Shown: piece by piece, positions 32,357 to 42,904 of the stretch | How the letters are laid out: the number at the start of each line of letters is the position of its first letter | How positions within the stretch are numbered: position 1 is the first letter of the stretch | Assembly: GCA_047637875.1 (NCBI GenBank) | Contig: JBLJBH010000027.1 | Coordinates: 62,001-126,000, forward strand | Reading direction: 5' to 3' | From: UBA7396 sp047637875 | GTDB taxonomy: Bacteria; Patescibacteriota; Gracilibacteria; BD1-5; UBA6164 | DNA length: 64,000 nucleotides | Notes under the pieces: model-generated | Databases searched by the model: none | The model's input: the letters and a program-made list of their open reading frames with translations, nothing else | What the model was told of the DNA's origin: nothing | Made by a program: the position numbers and the translations under genes

Positions 32357-32378
32357 GTTTATTTTATAAAAATATTTT

Positions 32379-35300
32379 TTAATCAGAATAAACATTATAA
32401 GCAACTCATCAAACTACCGTAGTTCAAAGTAAAACTTTATTTGATGAAATACTTTGTATAACTCATCCAGTTCAAGGAGTATGTGATATTGGAATTAACT
32501 TTTTAACTCCATTTATAGTTCATACTCATCATAAATAAATGGTTCTAAGTCATCATCAGATCACAGCATATTTTGTAAATGTGGAAATCAAATCTCATGT
32601 TACTTGGAGAGCTGTTTGTTCATCAAACTTTCAAGAATACCAGTTATATCATCATTCTACCACAGTTCCAGCACTTCATCATAAAGCTCAAGCTTTAGCG
32701 ATATCTAAAATATGGTTTTTTGCTGTTTCTGGTATCTTGGCAGAAGATACTTTTCCTTTTACTAATTCTAAAATATTTCTCGTTGCTTGAGGTGGGGTTT
32801 CGGTAGCAGTTATGTTTCAATTCGTTTTTTTAAAAGTAATTTTTCAAACTCATTTCATAACTCAAACAAGCATCACGGCTTGCAAATATTCTTCCCAAGT
32901 CCAATCTGCTTCTCACTCAAATACATAATCAAGTCAAACAGAAGTGGTAGTTATAAGTCATCATTTTACAAGGATTTCTCAAGTGTTTTTTAATATAGGG
33001 CCAGGAACTTTATCAGTCATTTTTCAAATAAATGCCATTGTGTCTCAGTATTTTCATAAACTTTCTCATGAGGTTTTTAAACCATTAGCGATTATAGAAT
33101 CTCTCATTACTGACGAAACTCATCTCAGTACTCACATAAAAGCCATAGTTTTTGCAATTTCTTTTATATTTCAAGCATTTTCAAGTATATCATTTCCATA
33201 AATAATATTATTCATAGTATTGTATCATTGATATAAACTGAATCACTCTACTCAAATTGATCATCCTACTCTTAAGGCAGTTCATGTTTTTCATAATCTA
33301 TTTAAATTACTTCATAAATGAGTCGCATTAGCTCACCATCTTGCAGCAGCTAAAGCTCATCTTGCAGCTAAAGCTCAAACTCACATACTTACTGCAGCTA
33401 TTGCAATGGTTGAACTTACATCAATAGCATTATCAATATTTTCATCTGAAATTACAGCCCAATCATTTCATTTATTTTGAGCAAGTCATACTATATTTGC
33501 ATAGAGTCATGTATAGCTTGTTTTTTCATCTCATCTAGATGACATTTCAAATATTTGTTTAGTAATGAGGCTATGTTTTAATAGTTCCATTACTGAAATT
33601 TCAGTATTTAGGTCTATATAATCATTAAGATGAATTTCTTTTTCTTTATTTACTTTTTTTACTTCATTTATTCTAGCAACTATTTTTGTATATTCTTCTC
33701 TTTGTTTTTCTTGTTTTATTTTAATTTTTCAGTAAGCAATGAATATTTGCATTGCTATTTCGTCTCAGACTAATTCTTTTAATTTTTGTTTATTATTATT
33801 TTTTATTAAATTAAAAGTTTCAGGATTTTTTAGTATGTCATCTATATTTTTAAATCATTCTTGGTTTAATAAATGTCCAGCTACTTGATTTTTTACTCAT
33901 TCACTATTTCCAGACCATCAACCATATCTCATAGTATTGTATATTTTTAATAGTTTTTGATCTTTTGTATCAAGTTGGTTATTAAAAATCTCTTTTATTT
34001 TTTTCATATCAGAACTTCCGATGATAGAATTTGCATTTTCAGCTTTTTCTATTTCTGACCAAATCATATTTATATCACTTTCAATATTCTCTCATTTTTG
34101 TATCTTAACAAAAAGTTGTTCAAAGGTTGCATTAATTTTTTTAATAGCTTCAGGGATAACAGTAGTTCAAGATCTTATTCATTTAAATAAAAGAGATTGA
34201 GAGGTTCTTTCAGCATGAGGAATCCAAATTTGTAATATTTCATTTAAAATACCTAATTTTTCATATTTTTTAAATACTTCTTTTCACCCTTCGTTCAAGG
34301 TATTATTTTGTAGAAGATACTCTCCATTTTCTCAAATAAGATAAGTTTTTCCATCTACTATTCTATAATTAAAAGTGCTTGCATAAGGAGAGTTTATAAG
34401 CTCATTTCCCTTTTCTCAACTTGTTCAGGCAATAGCTACTCAAGCAACTGTAGCTTCAGTTTTCCTAGAACTTCTTGTTAAATATGTTTGAATATTTTCA
34501 GCTGGAAGTGGTTCTCAAATTCAAGCAGCTTTTCTTTGTTTTATTATTTCAGAAAAAATATTTTTATAATAATCTTTATTTTCTTCCGTAAGACTTATTC
34601 CATAAGCTTCCAAAGTAGTTTTTATTTCGTCAAATGTTTTTGCAGAATTACTTTCAAAAATACTTAAAACAGTAGTTTGAGCTCATAAAAATTTTTCATT
34701 TTTTGATAAATCTCACCAAATTCTTTGTAACTCTAATTTTTTGGGATCATCACTTATATTATTAAAATTTATTTTTCCATAAATTTCTGTTTTAGTTTCA
34801 CTACTTTCATTTGATTGTTCTCAAGTTAATTTATCTTTTTTTGATTTATTAAAAGCTTCCCCTGCAAAAGCAAGTCATCAAGCTCAGATTCAAAATCATA
34901 AAACTGCTCAAATTCAAAATCATTTACCACCTCAGAAAAATGATCAGATAATTCAGAAAATTATTGCTAATAGAAAATTATCTGCATTAATATTTTTTTG
35001 AAGAGTTCAGAAAGGGTCTTTTGTCCATTCTTTTGCTATTTGACTTGCATTATTTGAATCTTTTATTCAAACAGCAAATTTTTGTTCTGGAGTTAAATTA
35101 GATAATTCATCTAATAATTTTTTTTGATTTTTATCAGAAATATTTTTATAATCATTTATATCATTTTCTGAATTTGATTTTCATTTTCTATAAAATTTAT
35201 CATCAAAATAAGTAAGTAAAAATTCTTTATCGGCTTGATTATCAGTAACTTTTTCAGAAATTTTTTGTTTTAACGATTTTAAATCATTTTCGCTTCAGAT

Positions 35301-35999
35301 AGTCATATCTTTCACTAAAATTCAATCAAAACTAAATTTATATTTTTCCATTAACCTTTGAACATATTCACTAGTTGATAATTTTCAATCAAGTTTTTCT
35401 TCAGTATATTCATCTACAGAATTAGTTCTATATAATAAAGCTTTGTTTATATCTGAAGCCGAGATATTAGCACTATTTAATAAATTTGAATATCTTAAAA
35501 CATCTTCTCTAGAAGCAATATTTGGATCTTTTTTTATTCCTTCTTTTCCTTCTTTTAAAATGATTTTTCCATTTCAATCTACTCATAAAATTGATATTCA
35601 TTTTTGATTTAGTCATGAAAAAATACCTCAAAGTATGAAAGGTTTATTTTCTGCAGGGATTTTGTCTATATTTTCTAAAATTCCTCTTGTTAATTCAAAA
35701 CTCATTCAGTTGTCTTTTATTTCTTTTCTGATTTTTTCAAGAGTATAGTCTAATCATCTTTCAGCTTTTGCTTCTTCGTGAATAGCTTTTTTAGCTTCAA
35801 TGATTTCTTGAAGTTTTTTTACTTTTCCATCAATATCTTCTTTATTAATTGCTTTAAAATCATCTCTCATTTCTTCTAATTCTTTTTGAGTCATAGAAAA
35901 AGGTTTTGATAATTCCATGTCTCTTGTTTCAAGTCATTCTATATCAAGTTCTTTTTTTAAATCATTTATTGAATTGATTTTTACTTCTCTATCAGCCAT
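32379..35999 (-). CDS. Giant membrane-associated protein, unknown
   Basis: 1206 aa in one uninterrupted code-25 frame. Residues 1 to about 390 are charged and helical. A glycine-rich hydrophobic block (LLAIIFGIIGSFFGGGKGFG, then IGAVLGFGIGAGGLAFAG) near 410-455 could be two packed helices. A second globular part follows, and the last 330 residues are hydrophobic, glycine- and alanine-rich (AARGALAAARWGANAH, then repeated short helices) ending GTTVVGGVAYNVYSD. No catalytic motif found. Plus-strand ORFs over its C-terminus are shadows. It has the shared TTGCAA promoter. Its size, repeats and neighbours (GH73, LysM, NlpC/P60) suggest a surface or envelope-spanning protein. Confidence 0.75.
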
Positions 36000-36030
36000 A
36001 CATTTAAAATTAAATATTAAATTCTTTTTT

Positions 36031-36059
36031 ATTTTATCATATATTTTTTTATTTTGCAA
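36031..36059 (-). promoter_or_regulatory. Promoter of the 1206 aa gene (shared TTGCAA type)
   Basis: Minus strand: TTGCAA (36054-36059), 17 bp ending ATATGA, TAAAAT (36031-36036). It overlaps the 3' end of nothing else; the GH73 gene stops at 36063. Confidence 0.65.
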
Positions 36060-36062
36060 AAA

Positions 36063-36992
36063 TTATGCAATTCATTTCATTGTAGAAGTTAATTTTCAAG
36101 CATAACCACTATCTGTTGCATATCAAGCTCTAGCTATTTCTATAGCAAAGTTAATAGGATCACTTGAGTATTTAAAAGCATTTTTGTATCTAGGATTTTC
36201 TATTAAAAATCTTGCATGGTCTCTAAAAGATTCTTCTATACTATCATATACCCTAAAAGGTTCTTTTTTTCTTACCATTTGTCCATTTATTTCTTCATTT
36301 GTCCATAACAAAACAGATTTTCATCATTTGCGAGCTTTTATACCAAAAAGATTATTATAATTTACAGCTAAACCAGAAGTTCACCAAGCTGATTCTAGTC
36401 AAGCTTGAGAAATAATAAATTCCCAAGGAATCTTAAATTCTTTTTCCATTTGTTTTGCAATATCTTTATACTCTGCAATAAAATTTTCTTTGTCTTTTGG
36501 TGTTTTTTCTTTTCATTTAATACTTCTTCATGGGGTTTCTGAACTATCAGCTTCGGAATATTCATAATTTCAAACACTTGTAAATCATCAAACAAGAGTT
36601 TTTATTATTGCTAAAATAATTCCAATAATTCATCATTCTATCTTTGAAAAATCAAGTTCTAAATTTCACTTTTCTTCTAAAACTTTCCTAATTTCTTGTT
36701 TTTCTTCTCAAGATAAATTCGTATTATTAAGATTTGTATTTACCTGAGCAATTTCAGTTTTTCAAACTTTTTCTAAATTTAAACAACTTTGAGTTTCGGA
36801 AATAATTTTTTGTTTTTCTTCTTCTAATTTTTTTAATTTTGCCTCTAATTCTTCTATTTGAGGTTTAAGTTCAGGGTTATTAGCTTTTTTTAAATCTTCT
36901 AGATTTTTTTGAGCTTGCGATATTTCGCTATCAATTTTTTGTAGTTTTTCTTTACAGTTATTGTCAATTTTTAATTCTGGAGAATTTGCCAT
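36063..36992 (-). CDS. Glucosaminidase (GH73, FlgJ/LytF-like peptidoglycan hydrolase)
   Basis: 309 aa. Residues 1-75 form a coiled coil (QAQKNLEDLKKANNPELK, then EELEAKLKKLEEEKQKI). A hydrophobic helix near residue 120 (GGIIGIILAIIKTLVGGF) could anchor it. The C-terminal catalytic domain is GH73: IISQAGLESAWGTSGLA with the catalytic Glu, YNNLFGIKAR, then PFRVYDSIEESFRDHARFL and GYATDSGYAGKL. It would cleave beta-1,4 bonds of peptidoglycan glycan chains. Shared TTGCAA promoter. First gene of the minus-strand envelope block, back to back with ftsX. Confidence 0.85.
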
Positions 36993-37043
36993 ATTTTAAA
37001 ATTAAATTATATTTTAAGTATCCTTTATGGATAAATCATTTTT

Positions 37044-37072
37044 ATTTTATCATATTATTAAAATTATTGCAA
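37044..37072 (-). promoter_or_regulatory. Promoter of the GH73 gene (shared TTGCAA type)
   Basis: Minus strand: TTGCAA (37067-37072), 17 bp ending ATATGA, TAAAAT (37044-37049), about 50 bases before the ATG. Confidence 0.65.
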
Positions 37073-37129
37073 AAATTTGAGTTTTTTATAAAATCATTAA
37101 AAATTTAGTATAATTAACTTAGTAAATTT

Positions 37130-38026
37130 ATGATTTTCCGTTTATTTAAATATTCTATAAAAAATATTTTAAGAAATAAATTCTTGTCTTTTTCTTCAGT
37201 TATTGTTTTAGCACTACTAATGTTTTTCATAAATTTACTTATGATAATGCATAATTTAAGTAATAATTTAATTCAAATAGTAAATTCAAAATTAACTATT
37301 TCTTTATATTTAAAAGATGAGTATACAAAAGACAATATTGCAGTTAAAAGTTTGATGGAAAATATCTCAAAAGAAATTTCTGGGGTAAAAATAGAATTTA
37401 AAACAAAAGATGAAGTTTTAGAAGATATGAGAAAAAAAGATGAAGAATTAGTAAGTATTATCAAATCACAAAATCCACTTCCAGCAACAATAAATCTTTC
37501 AAATATTAAAATGGAAGAATATGAAAAATTAAACACTATAATTGAATGAAAATTTTGAATTTTAACAGATTTTAGAACAAATTCTACTTATGATTATAGA
37601 ACTCAATATGATAGAATTATAAAAATTATTCAAATATTAAAAACCCTAAAAACAGCTTTATATATAATTATATGAGTATTTTTACTTTCAATATTTGTTA
37701 TAACATATTCTATAATTTGAAATTTTATTTATCATTATAGAGATGAAATTTATATAACAAAACTTGTTTGATGAAGTAATAGTTTTATATATTGACCATT
37801 TGTTTTTCAGTGAATTATTTATTCAATAATTTGATTTTTTTTAAGTACAAATGTATTTTTAGTTTTTGTAAATAATGCAAGTGTATTTTTTGATAAATCA
37901 AAAGTAAAAGAGTATATTGTAAATAGTGATCTGAATTATATTTTACTCTTGCAGTTAGGGATATTTATATTTATTTGAAGTTTAAGTTCATTTTTATCTT
38001 CTAGAAAATATATGAAAAATAATTAA
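37130..38026 (+). CDS. ftsX: Cell division protein FtsX
   Basis: 298 aa. FtsX is the membrane half of the FtsEX complex, which activates peptidoglycan hydrolases at the septum. Four helices: residues 20-45, then after a roughly 120-residue extracytoplasmic domain (KLTISLYLKDEYTKDNI, ISGVKIEFKTKDEV) three near the C-terminus. The YRDEIYITKLVGGSNSFIYGPF motif is characteristic. The partner ATPase gene ftsE, normally just upstream, is missing here and must be elsewhere. It ends 14 bases before the ATP-grasp fusion gene. Confidence 0.92.
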
Positions 38027-38040
38027 TAATTTAGTGAATT

Positions 38041-40437
38041 ATGTGGTTTTTTAAAAATTATTGAATACTAGGGCAAAATGCAAGAAATCTAAATTATATT
38101 TGAGAATACAATGATGATTTAGCAAAAAAACTTGCTGACTCAAAATTAAAAACAAAAGAATTTCTTTCTAGTAAATGAGTAAAGGTTTCAGAAAGTATAG
38201 CTGTTATAAAAAATCATGAAGAGCTAGAAAACTTTGATTTAAAATCTTTACCACTTCCGTTTGTAGTTAAACCAAATGCTGGGTATGGATGAAAATGAAT
38301 TATTATTTTTGAAAGAAAAGATGGAAATGGAAATTTTATTTCAAATGATAATCAAATATATTCTCTTTTAGATTTAACGAAACATATTAGTGATATTTTA
38401 GATTGATTTTATTCTTTATCTGGAAATAGAGATAAAGTTATTTTTGAAAGGAAAATTATTTTAGATAAATCAATAGAACTTCTTTGAAAATTTTGACTTC
38501 CAGATATCAGAGTCATCGTCTTTAATAGTGTTCCAGTTATTGCGATGCTGAGAGTTCCAACAGCAAATTCAAAATGAAAAGCCAATCTTCACGGGTGAGC
38601 TTGTGGTCTTTGAATAGATATTTGAAGTGGAAAAATCACCTATATTACACAATTTAAAAAAATGATAAAATCAATTCCTGGAATCGGGGATGTTAGATGA
38701 GTGGAAATTCCTCATTGGGAAGATATTTTAAAACTTGCTGTAAAAGTTCAACAAATTACAAATATTGGTTATATAGGTTGTGATATAGTTTTGGATGATA
38801 ATTTTTGACCACTTTTACTTGAGATGAATGTTCGTCCAGGTTTGGAAGTACAAGTTGCAAATAAAGTTCCTCTTTTAGAAAGGCTTAAAAAAGTGCAAAA
38901 TATAAAAGTAAACTCAGTAGAAAAATGAGTTCGTTTGGCTCGTGATCTTTTTGGTTGAGATATTGAAGAAAAAATTAAAAATATTTCTGGAAAAAAAGTG
39001 CTTTGAAATAAAGAATATATTGAAGTGATGTATAATGATAAAAAATACAAATGTATAACTGAAGTAAAGTCAAATAAACCAAATAGCTATATAAATACAG
39101 ATTACCTTATTAATACATTAAAATATCCAGAAGATAAAATTAAAAATGATATTGTAAAACTAAAGTGTACTATATCTTGAGAATCAAGAATTATAAAATT
39201 CCATGTAAAAAAACTGGAAGTTTCCAATATGATTATTGGAAAAGAAGCTTTATATGGATTTTTGGTCGATCCTTTTAAATATAAAGATTCTGATCTTCCT
39301 TTTGATGTTGGAAATGCACTTCTTAAAGAAAAAAATACTGTTATTTTAAAATGATATGAAGAACAATTAATCAAACTCGATAAAGAAATAATGGATATTG
39401 ATAAAAAACTCAATATTCTAAAAATTATTACACCAAAAAATATTCCATCAGAAAGACTGAAATTTATTAATTCAGCTTGAGCTTATATTCCAAAATTAGA
39501 ATATAATGAAATAAATTTTGATATTTGAGAATTATTTCAAAAAATAAATAAAGTTGAAATTCCAGATATTCCATTATCTTGAATTTATAAAAGAAAAAAA
39601 GATGAAGTCATACATAAGCTTTATTTCTTAAAAGCTTTTAAAGAACAAGATGTTGAAAAACTGAATTATTACAATACTCTTTTATATGGAGAAATAAAAA
39701 AAGAAAATTTAGAATATGCTCAAAATCTTATTTCATCAAAATGAGAAATAAAAAAAGAAACTGAATTTTTAACTATTGAAGAGATAAAAAATTATCTTAA
39801 TAAATTTAACCATATTTATAACATAAATATAAATTTGGTTGAAAAAGAAATATGATCAAGATTTTCAGTAAAGTGAGATAATTTACTGATAAAAAATGGT
39901 AGTCTAGTTTGAAGAAAAGAAATCAGATCAATAATAGCTCATGAAATAGAAACACATTATCTGAGAAAAATAAATGGAAATAAATCAAAATACTCAATAT
40001 TTTCTAACTGAACAGCTGATTATTTAACAACAGAAGAGTGACTTGCTATTTATAATCAAAATAAATTTATTACCAAAAATGATGCAAAATATTATTGAGC
40101 TTCAGAAAGATATTGTTTGATAGATTTTTGATTGAAAAACTCTTATGATGATTTTGTGAAAGAATTGATTCAGATTTATAATGAAGATTATTATTCAGTA
40201 TTTAGTTATTTGGTGAGATTAAAAAGATGAATAAAAGACACTTCACAAGATTATATATTTTTGAAAGATATTATTTATACTAATTGATTTGTACAAGTAA
40301 AAGAATTTATTGAAAAATGATGAAATATAAATGAATTATATTTTTGAAAAATTAGTTTACTTGATTTGGAAGAGATTAAAAAATCAGACTTTATTTCTAT
40401 AAAATCAGATGATTTTAAAATTCCACTTTTTACATAA
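38041..40437 (+). CDS. Fusion: RimK-like ATP-grasp ligase, RimB-like retropepsin fold, QEGLA metallopeptidase
   Basis: 798 aa. Residues 1 to about 300 match alpha-L-glutamate-ligase-like ATP-grasp enzymes: YGILGQNARNLNYI, LPFVVKPNAGYGGKGI, DIRVIVFNSVPVIAMLRVP, GYIGCDIVLDDNFGPLLLEMNVRPG. Residues about 315-420 resemble RimB/DUF785 retropepsin-like proteins (KKVLGNKEYIEVMYNDKKY, MIIGKEALYGFLVDP), but the usual DTGA is not visible. The C-terminal domain is of the DUF1704/QEGLA (MATCAP-like) type: IIAHEIETHYLRKI with HExxxH at 634-639 and EEGLAIY at 665. A ligase joined to a peptidase suggests adding and removing amino-acid tags on a target protein. The substrate is unknown. Confidence 0.8.
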
Positions 40438-40494
40438 TTTGCAAATAAAGAAGTAATATGATACAATAAAAACATATTACTTTTTTAAAATATT

Positions 40495-42150
40495 ATGGAA
40501 ACAAACAATTCTAAAAATTCTGATTTTGATAGATTACTCAAAGATTTAAATAGAGATATATTCAATAAAGAACTATCTGATATAATCGAAGTGACTTATG
40601 CCTATGCTGATTTATGAGAAGGAAAGTTTTTAAATAAAACTCTTTTTTGAACGCTTCTTTGAAGAGAGTATATAGAAGATAAAACTCAAACAAAAGAACA
40701 AAATAAACAAGCAGAGAAAGATTTTTGGAAAAATATTTGAGAGAATATAATAAAAGTATACGCTCAAGCAAAATCAAAACTTTTACTCAAAAAAAGTTTC
40801 GTTATAAAATATAAAGAATTACTACAACCATTTTTAAAAGAAAATAATCCTAGAGTTCAAATACTTCTTTGAAGTTTGGAATATGTATCAAATATTTTAG
40901 ATCTAACTATTACAGGACTCCCTTTTGAAGCACAAAAAGCTTGAATCCCACATAATTTTTCTCAAGAAGAGATAAATGAGAGAGTAAAAAAATTAGAAGA
41001 AATAGAAGCAAAACTTTTTGGATGAAATGTAAGAGAAAATGAATATGAAGTGACGGGGAGTTTTGAAGTTTTAACAAAGTTATTTGAAAAGCAAAAAACA
41101 AAACTTACTCCAGAAGAACAAGAAAGATTTTCTTGATATTTACAAACATTGAAACAAACTTTTTCTTATATTACAGATAGTACTCAAAACGATAAAAATG
41201 AATCAAGAAATTCAAAAACATTTGATATACTCAGTCGTGAAATTCCAAGAGAAAATTATGTAAAAGTTTTGAAATTAGCTATGGAAATTTATGGAATTAA
41301 AAAACCAGTAGTAGTTGAAGAAAGAAGTAGTATTTATGATGGAGAAGATTATTTAGGGATTCCAGAAAGTGATTGATATAAAACTTTGAAATTAACAAGA
41401 GTTTTACAATTAATCCAACATGAAATAGAAACTCATTATATAATTGAAAAAAATAACTCTCAAACTTTATGAAAATTTAGAGGATCTTGAAACTTGCAAA
41501 GAGAAGAATGAACTGCTAAGGTTGCTGAGTGGACTCTTCAATGAAAGACTTTAGATAGTTTTTGAATTCAATGAGCTCTTCCAGATATTCTTTTTTGAGA
41601 AATATTATCTTGAGATGATTATAAAGATTATTTAGAACTTTTTGCTAAAATGGATAGGGATAAAATGACTTTCTGACTTGCATTAAAAGATCCCAAAACA
41701 ACTTTTTTAAGAAGAAAAAGAAATTATCCACTTGATTATAAGTGAGTTCAACATAAAGATACATCATATAATAGATGAGAAAGACAAGTTGTTAATTTCT
41801 TGCAAAATAATTGAGATGTAAAAGATTTATATATTTGAAAAGTATCTTTTGAGGATATTGCAAAAACAAAAGAAGTAGTTGCATGAGAAAATATAAAAAT
41901 AATGTATCCACTTCTTATTTGAGAATTACTACAATATACTCTTTTACTCAGAGAATCTTGAAGGATGCAAAAAGAACTAATGGATAAAAATTTTAAACCT
42001 TTAAAATTTAATGAAAATGATTTTTGGGATTATATAGAAAGAAAATACCCATTTTTAAATATTAGACAAGAAATAGCAAATTGAACTATAGAAAGATTTA
42101 GTTTAAAAACGAAGTTAAAAATAGGAAGAATATTAAATATTTTAAAATAA
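40495..42150 (+). CDS. QEGLA-type metallopeptidase paralogue (DUF1704-like)
   Basis: 551 aa. The N-terminal 270 residues are helical (ERVKKLEEIEAKLFG region). From about residue 245 it parallels the C-terminal domain of the preceding fusion protein: LQLIQHEIETHYIIEKNNSQ (HExxxH at 309-314), FRGSGNLQREEGTAKVAEW (EEG-A at 337), then FLRRKRNYPLDYKG. Conservation of the two His and the Glu suggests an active zinc peptidase, related to tubulin-detyrosinase-like MATCAP enzymes. It starts 57 bases after the fusion gene and is followed by a terminator, so the two form one unit with ftsX. Confidence 0.7.
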
Positions 42151-42174
42151 CATTGTATAACTTTTTTACTCAAT

Positions 42175-42206
42175 AAAACTGGAATAATTATTCCAGTTTT
42201 TCTTTT
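42175..42206 (+). terminator. Terminator after the metallopeptidase gene
   Basis: Perfect stem AAAACTGGAATAA / TTATTCCAGTTTT followed by T-rich sequence. Confidence 0.9.
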
Positions 42207-42252
42207 ATATAAGCGATGAAAATCTATTTTTTGACTTTTTTGTAAAAAAAAT

Positions 42253-42280
42253 TTGCATTATTTTAAATATTTTATATAAT
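42253..42280 (+). promoter_or_regulatory. Promoter of the tRNA pair
   Basis: TTGCAT (42253-42258), 16 bp, TATAAT (42275-42280), about 30 bases before tRNA-Asp. A TTGACT further up (42231) is an alternative -35 for a second start. Confidence 0.6.
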
Positions 42281-42312
42281 TCCTCTCGCTTTACAAAAAG
42301 TGACTTAAAAAT

Positions 42313-42389
42313 GGGAGTGTAGCTCAGTTGGTTAGAGCGCCGCACTGTCACTGCGGAGGTCGCGAGTTCGAATCTCGTCATTCTCGCCA
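42313..42389 (+). tRNA. tRNA-Asp (GTC)
   Basis: Full cloverleaf, 77 nt with encoded CCA. The acceptor stem GGGAGTG / CATTCTC has G-T wobbles, D loop AGTTGGTTA, anticodon loop CTGTCAC with anticodon GTC, T loop TTCGAAT. Confidence 0.95.
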
Positions 42390-42398
42390 TTTTTGTAA

Positions 42399-42475
42399 GG
42401 GGCATTAGCTCAGTTGGCTAGAGCGCCTGCTTTGCACGCAGGAGGTCAACGGTTCGACTCCGTTATGCTCCACCA
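42399..42475 (+). tRNA. tRNA-Ala (TGC)
   Basis: Full cloverleaf, 77 nt with encoded CCA. Acceptor GGGGCAT / ATGCTCC, anticodon stem CCTGC / GCAGG with loop TTTGCAC, anticodon TGC, T loop TTCGACT. It is 9 bases after tRNA-Asp, so the two are co-transcribed. Confidence 0.96.
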
Positions 42476-42504
42476 AAAATTATTTTAGATATTTATATCT
42501 ATAA

Positions 42505-42534
42505 ATTAAGATTTAAAATCTTAATAATTTTTTA
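42505..42534 (+). terminator. Hairpin after tRNA-Ala, probable terminator
   Basis: ATTAAGATT / AATCTTAAT perfect stem followed shortly by a T run. Confidence 0.65.
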
Positions 42535-42553
42535 TTTTATTAAAGAAATACTT

Positions 42554-42760
42554 ATGACAGGTTTCTGAAAAAGACCAAGAAGACTTAACTATGCTGTAAA
42601 TAACATAAGACCAAAAAGTACTTCTAAAGTTGCAAATGCTGTAAAGCACTACGAAACTTTGAAAAAAAGAGTTGAAGTTGAAGGAGAAACTAAATGGTTA
42701 AAAAATGCTTTTTTAATTGTTTGAAAAAAATTAAAAAAATATTGAATTAAAACTAATTAA
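42554..42760 (+). CDS. Small basic protein, unknown (68 aa)
   Basis: 68 aa, strongly basic: MTGFGKRPRRLNYAVNNIRP at the start and VGKKLKKYGIKTN at the end. The size, charge and position ahead of tuf and ribosomal protein genes suggest an RNA-binding or ribosome-associated protein. No ribosomal protein family matched convincingly. Three TGA codons are read as Gly. It ends 8 bases before the 28 aa gene. Confidence 0.6.
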
Positions 42761-42768
42761 TATATAAT

Positions 42769-42855
42769 ATGGCTAGACTTACTTGACATGCTCACAGAAA
42801 ATTAAGAAGAGCAATTAAATTGATTACGAAAAAAATGAGAAAAAACAAAGCTTAG
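42769..42855 (+). CDS. 28-residue highly basic peptide, unknown
   Basis: MARLTGHAHRKLRRAIKLIT followed by KKMRKNKA: about 45% Lys, Arg or His, with one TGA glycine and a TAG stop. Such tiny basic peptides in a translation cluster are often ribosomal add-ons (like bTHX or Cox24/AURKAIP1-type peptides), but the match is by character only. It sits 8 bases after the 68 aa gene and 50 bases before tuf. Confidence 0.5.
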
Positions 42856-42904
42856 TCTTTAAGATACGTTTTTAAATATATTTTATTTTTTTATTTATAA
42901 TATT

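Noticed and set aside
32539..33201. Three plus-strand ORFs of 68-85 codons
   Set aside because: The minus strand here is one continuous code-25 frame of the 1206 aa protein; the plus ORFs appear only because TCA on plus (TGA on minus) is no stop.
33300..33400. Short direct repeats of CTTGCAGC-TAAAGCTCA type resembling a minisatellite or CRISPR-like pattern
   Set aside because: They are irregular and lie in a coding frame, giving an Ala/Arg-rich stretch (AARGALAAAR) of the 1206 aa protein; no constant spacer length.
33540..33545. ATG near 33545 on minus as the start of a separate gene for the C-terminal part of the giant protein
   Set aside because: The frame continues without stop from 35999 to 32379 (3621 bases, a multiple of three), so a single gene is simpler; no promoter is seen at 33.5 kb.
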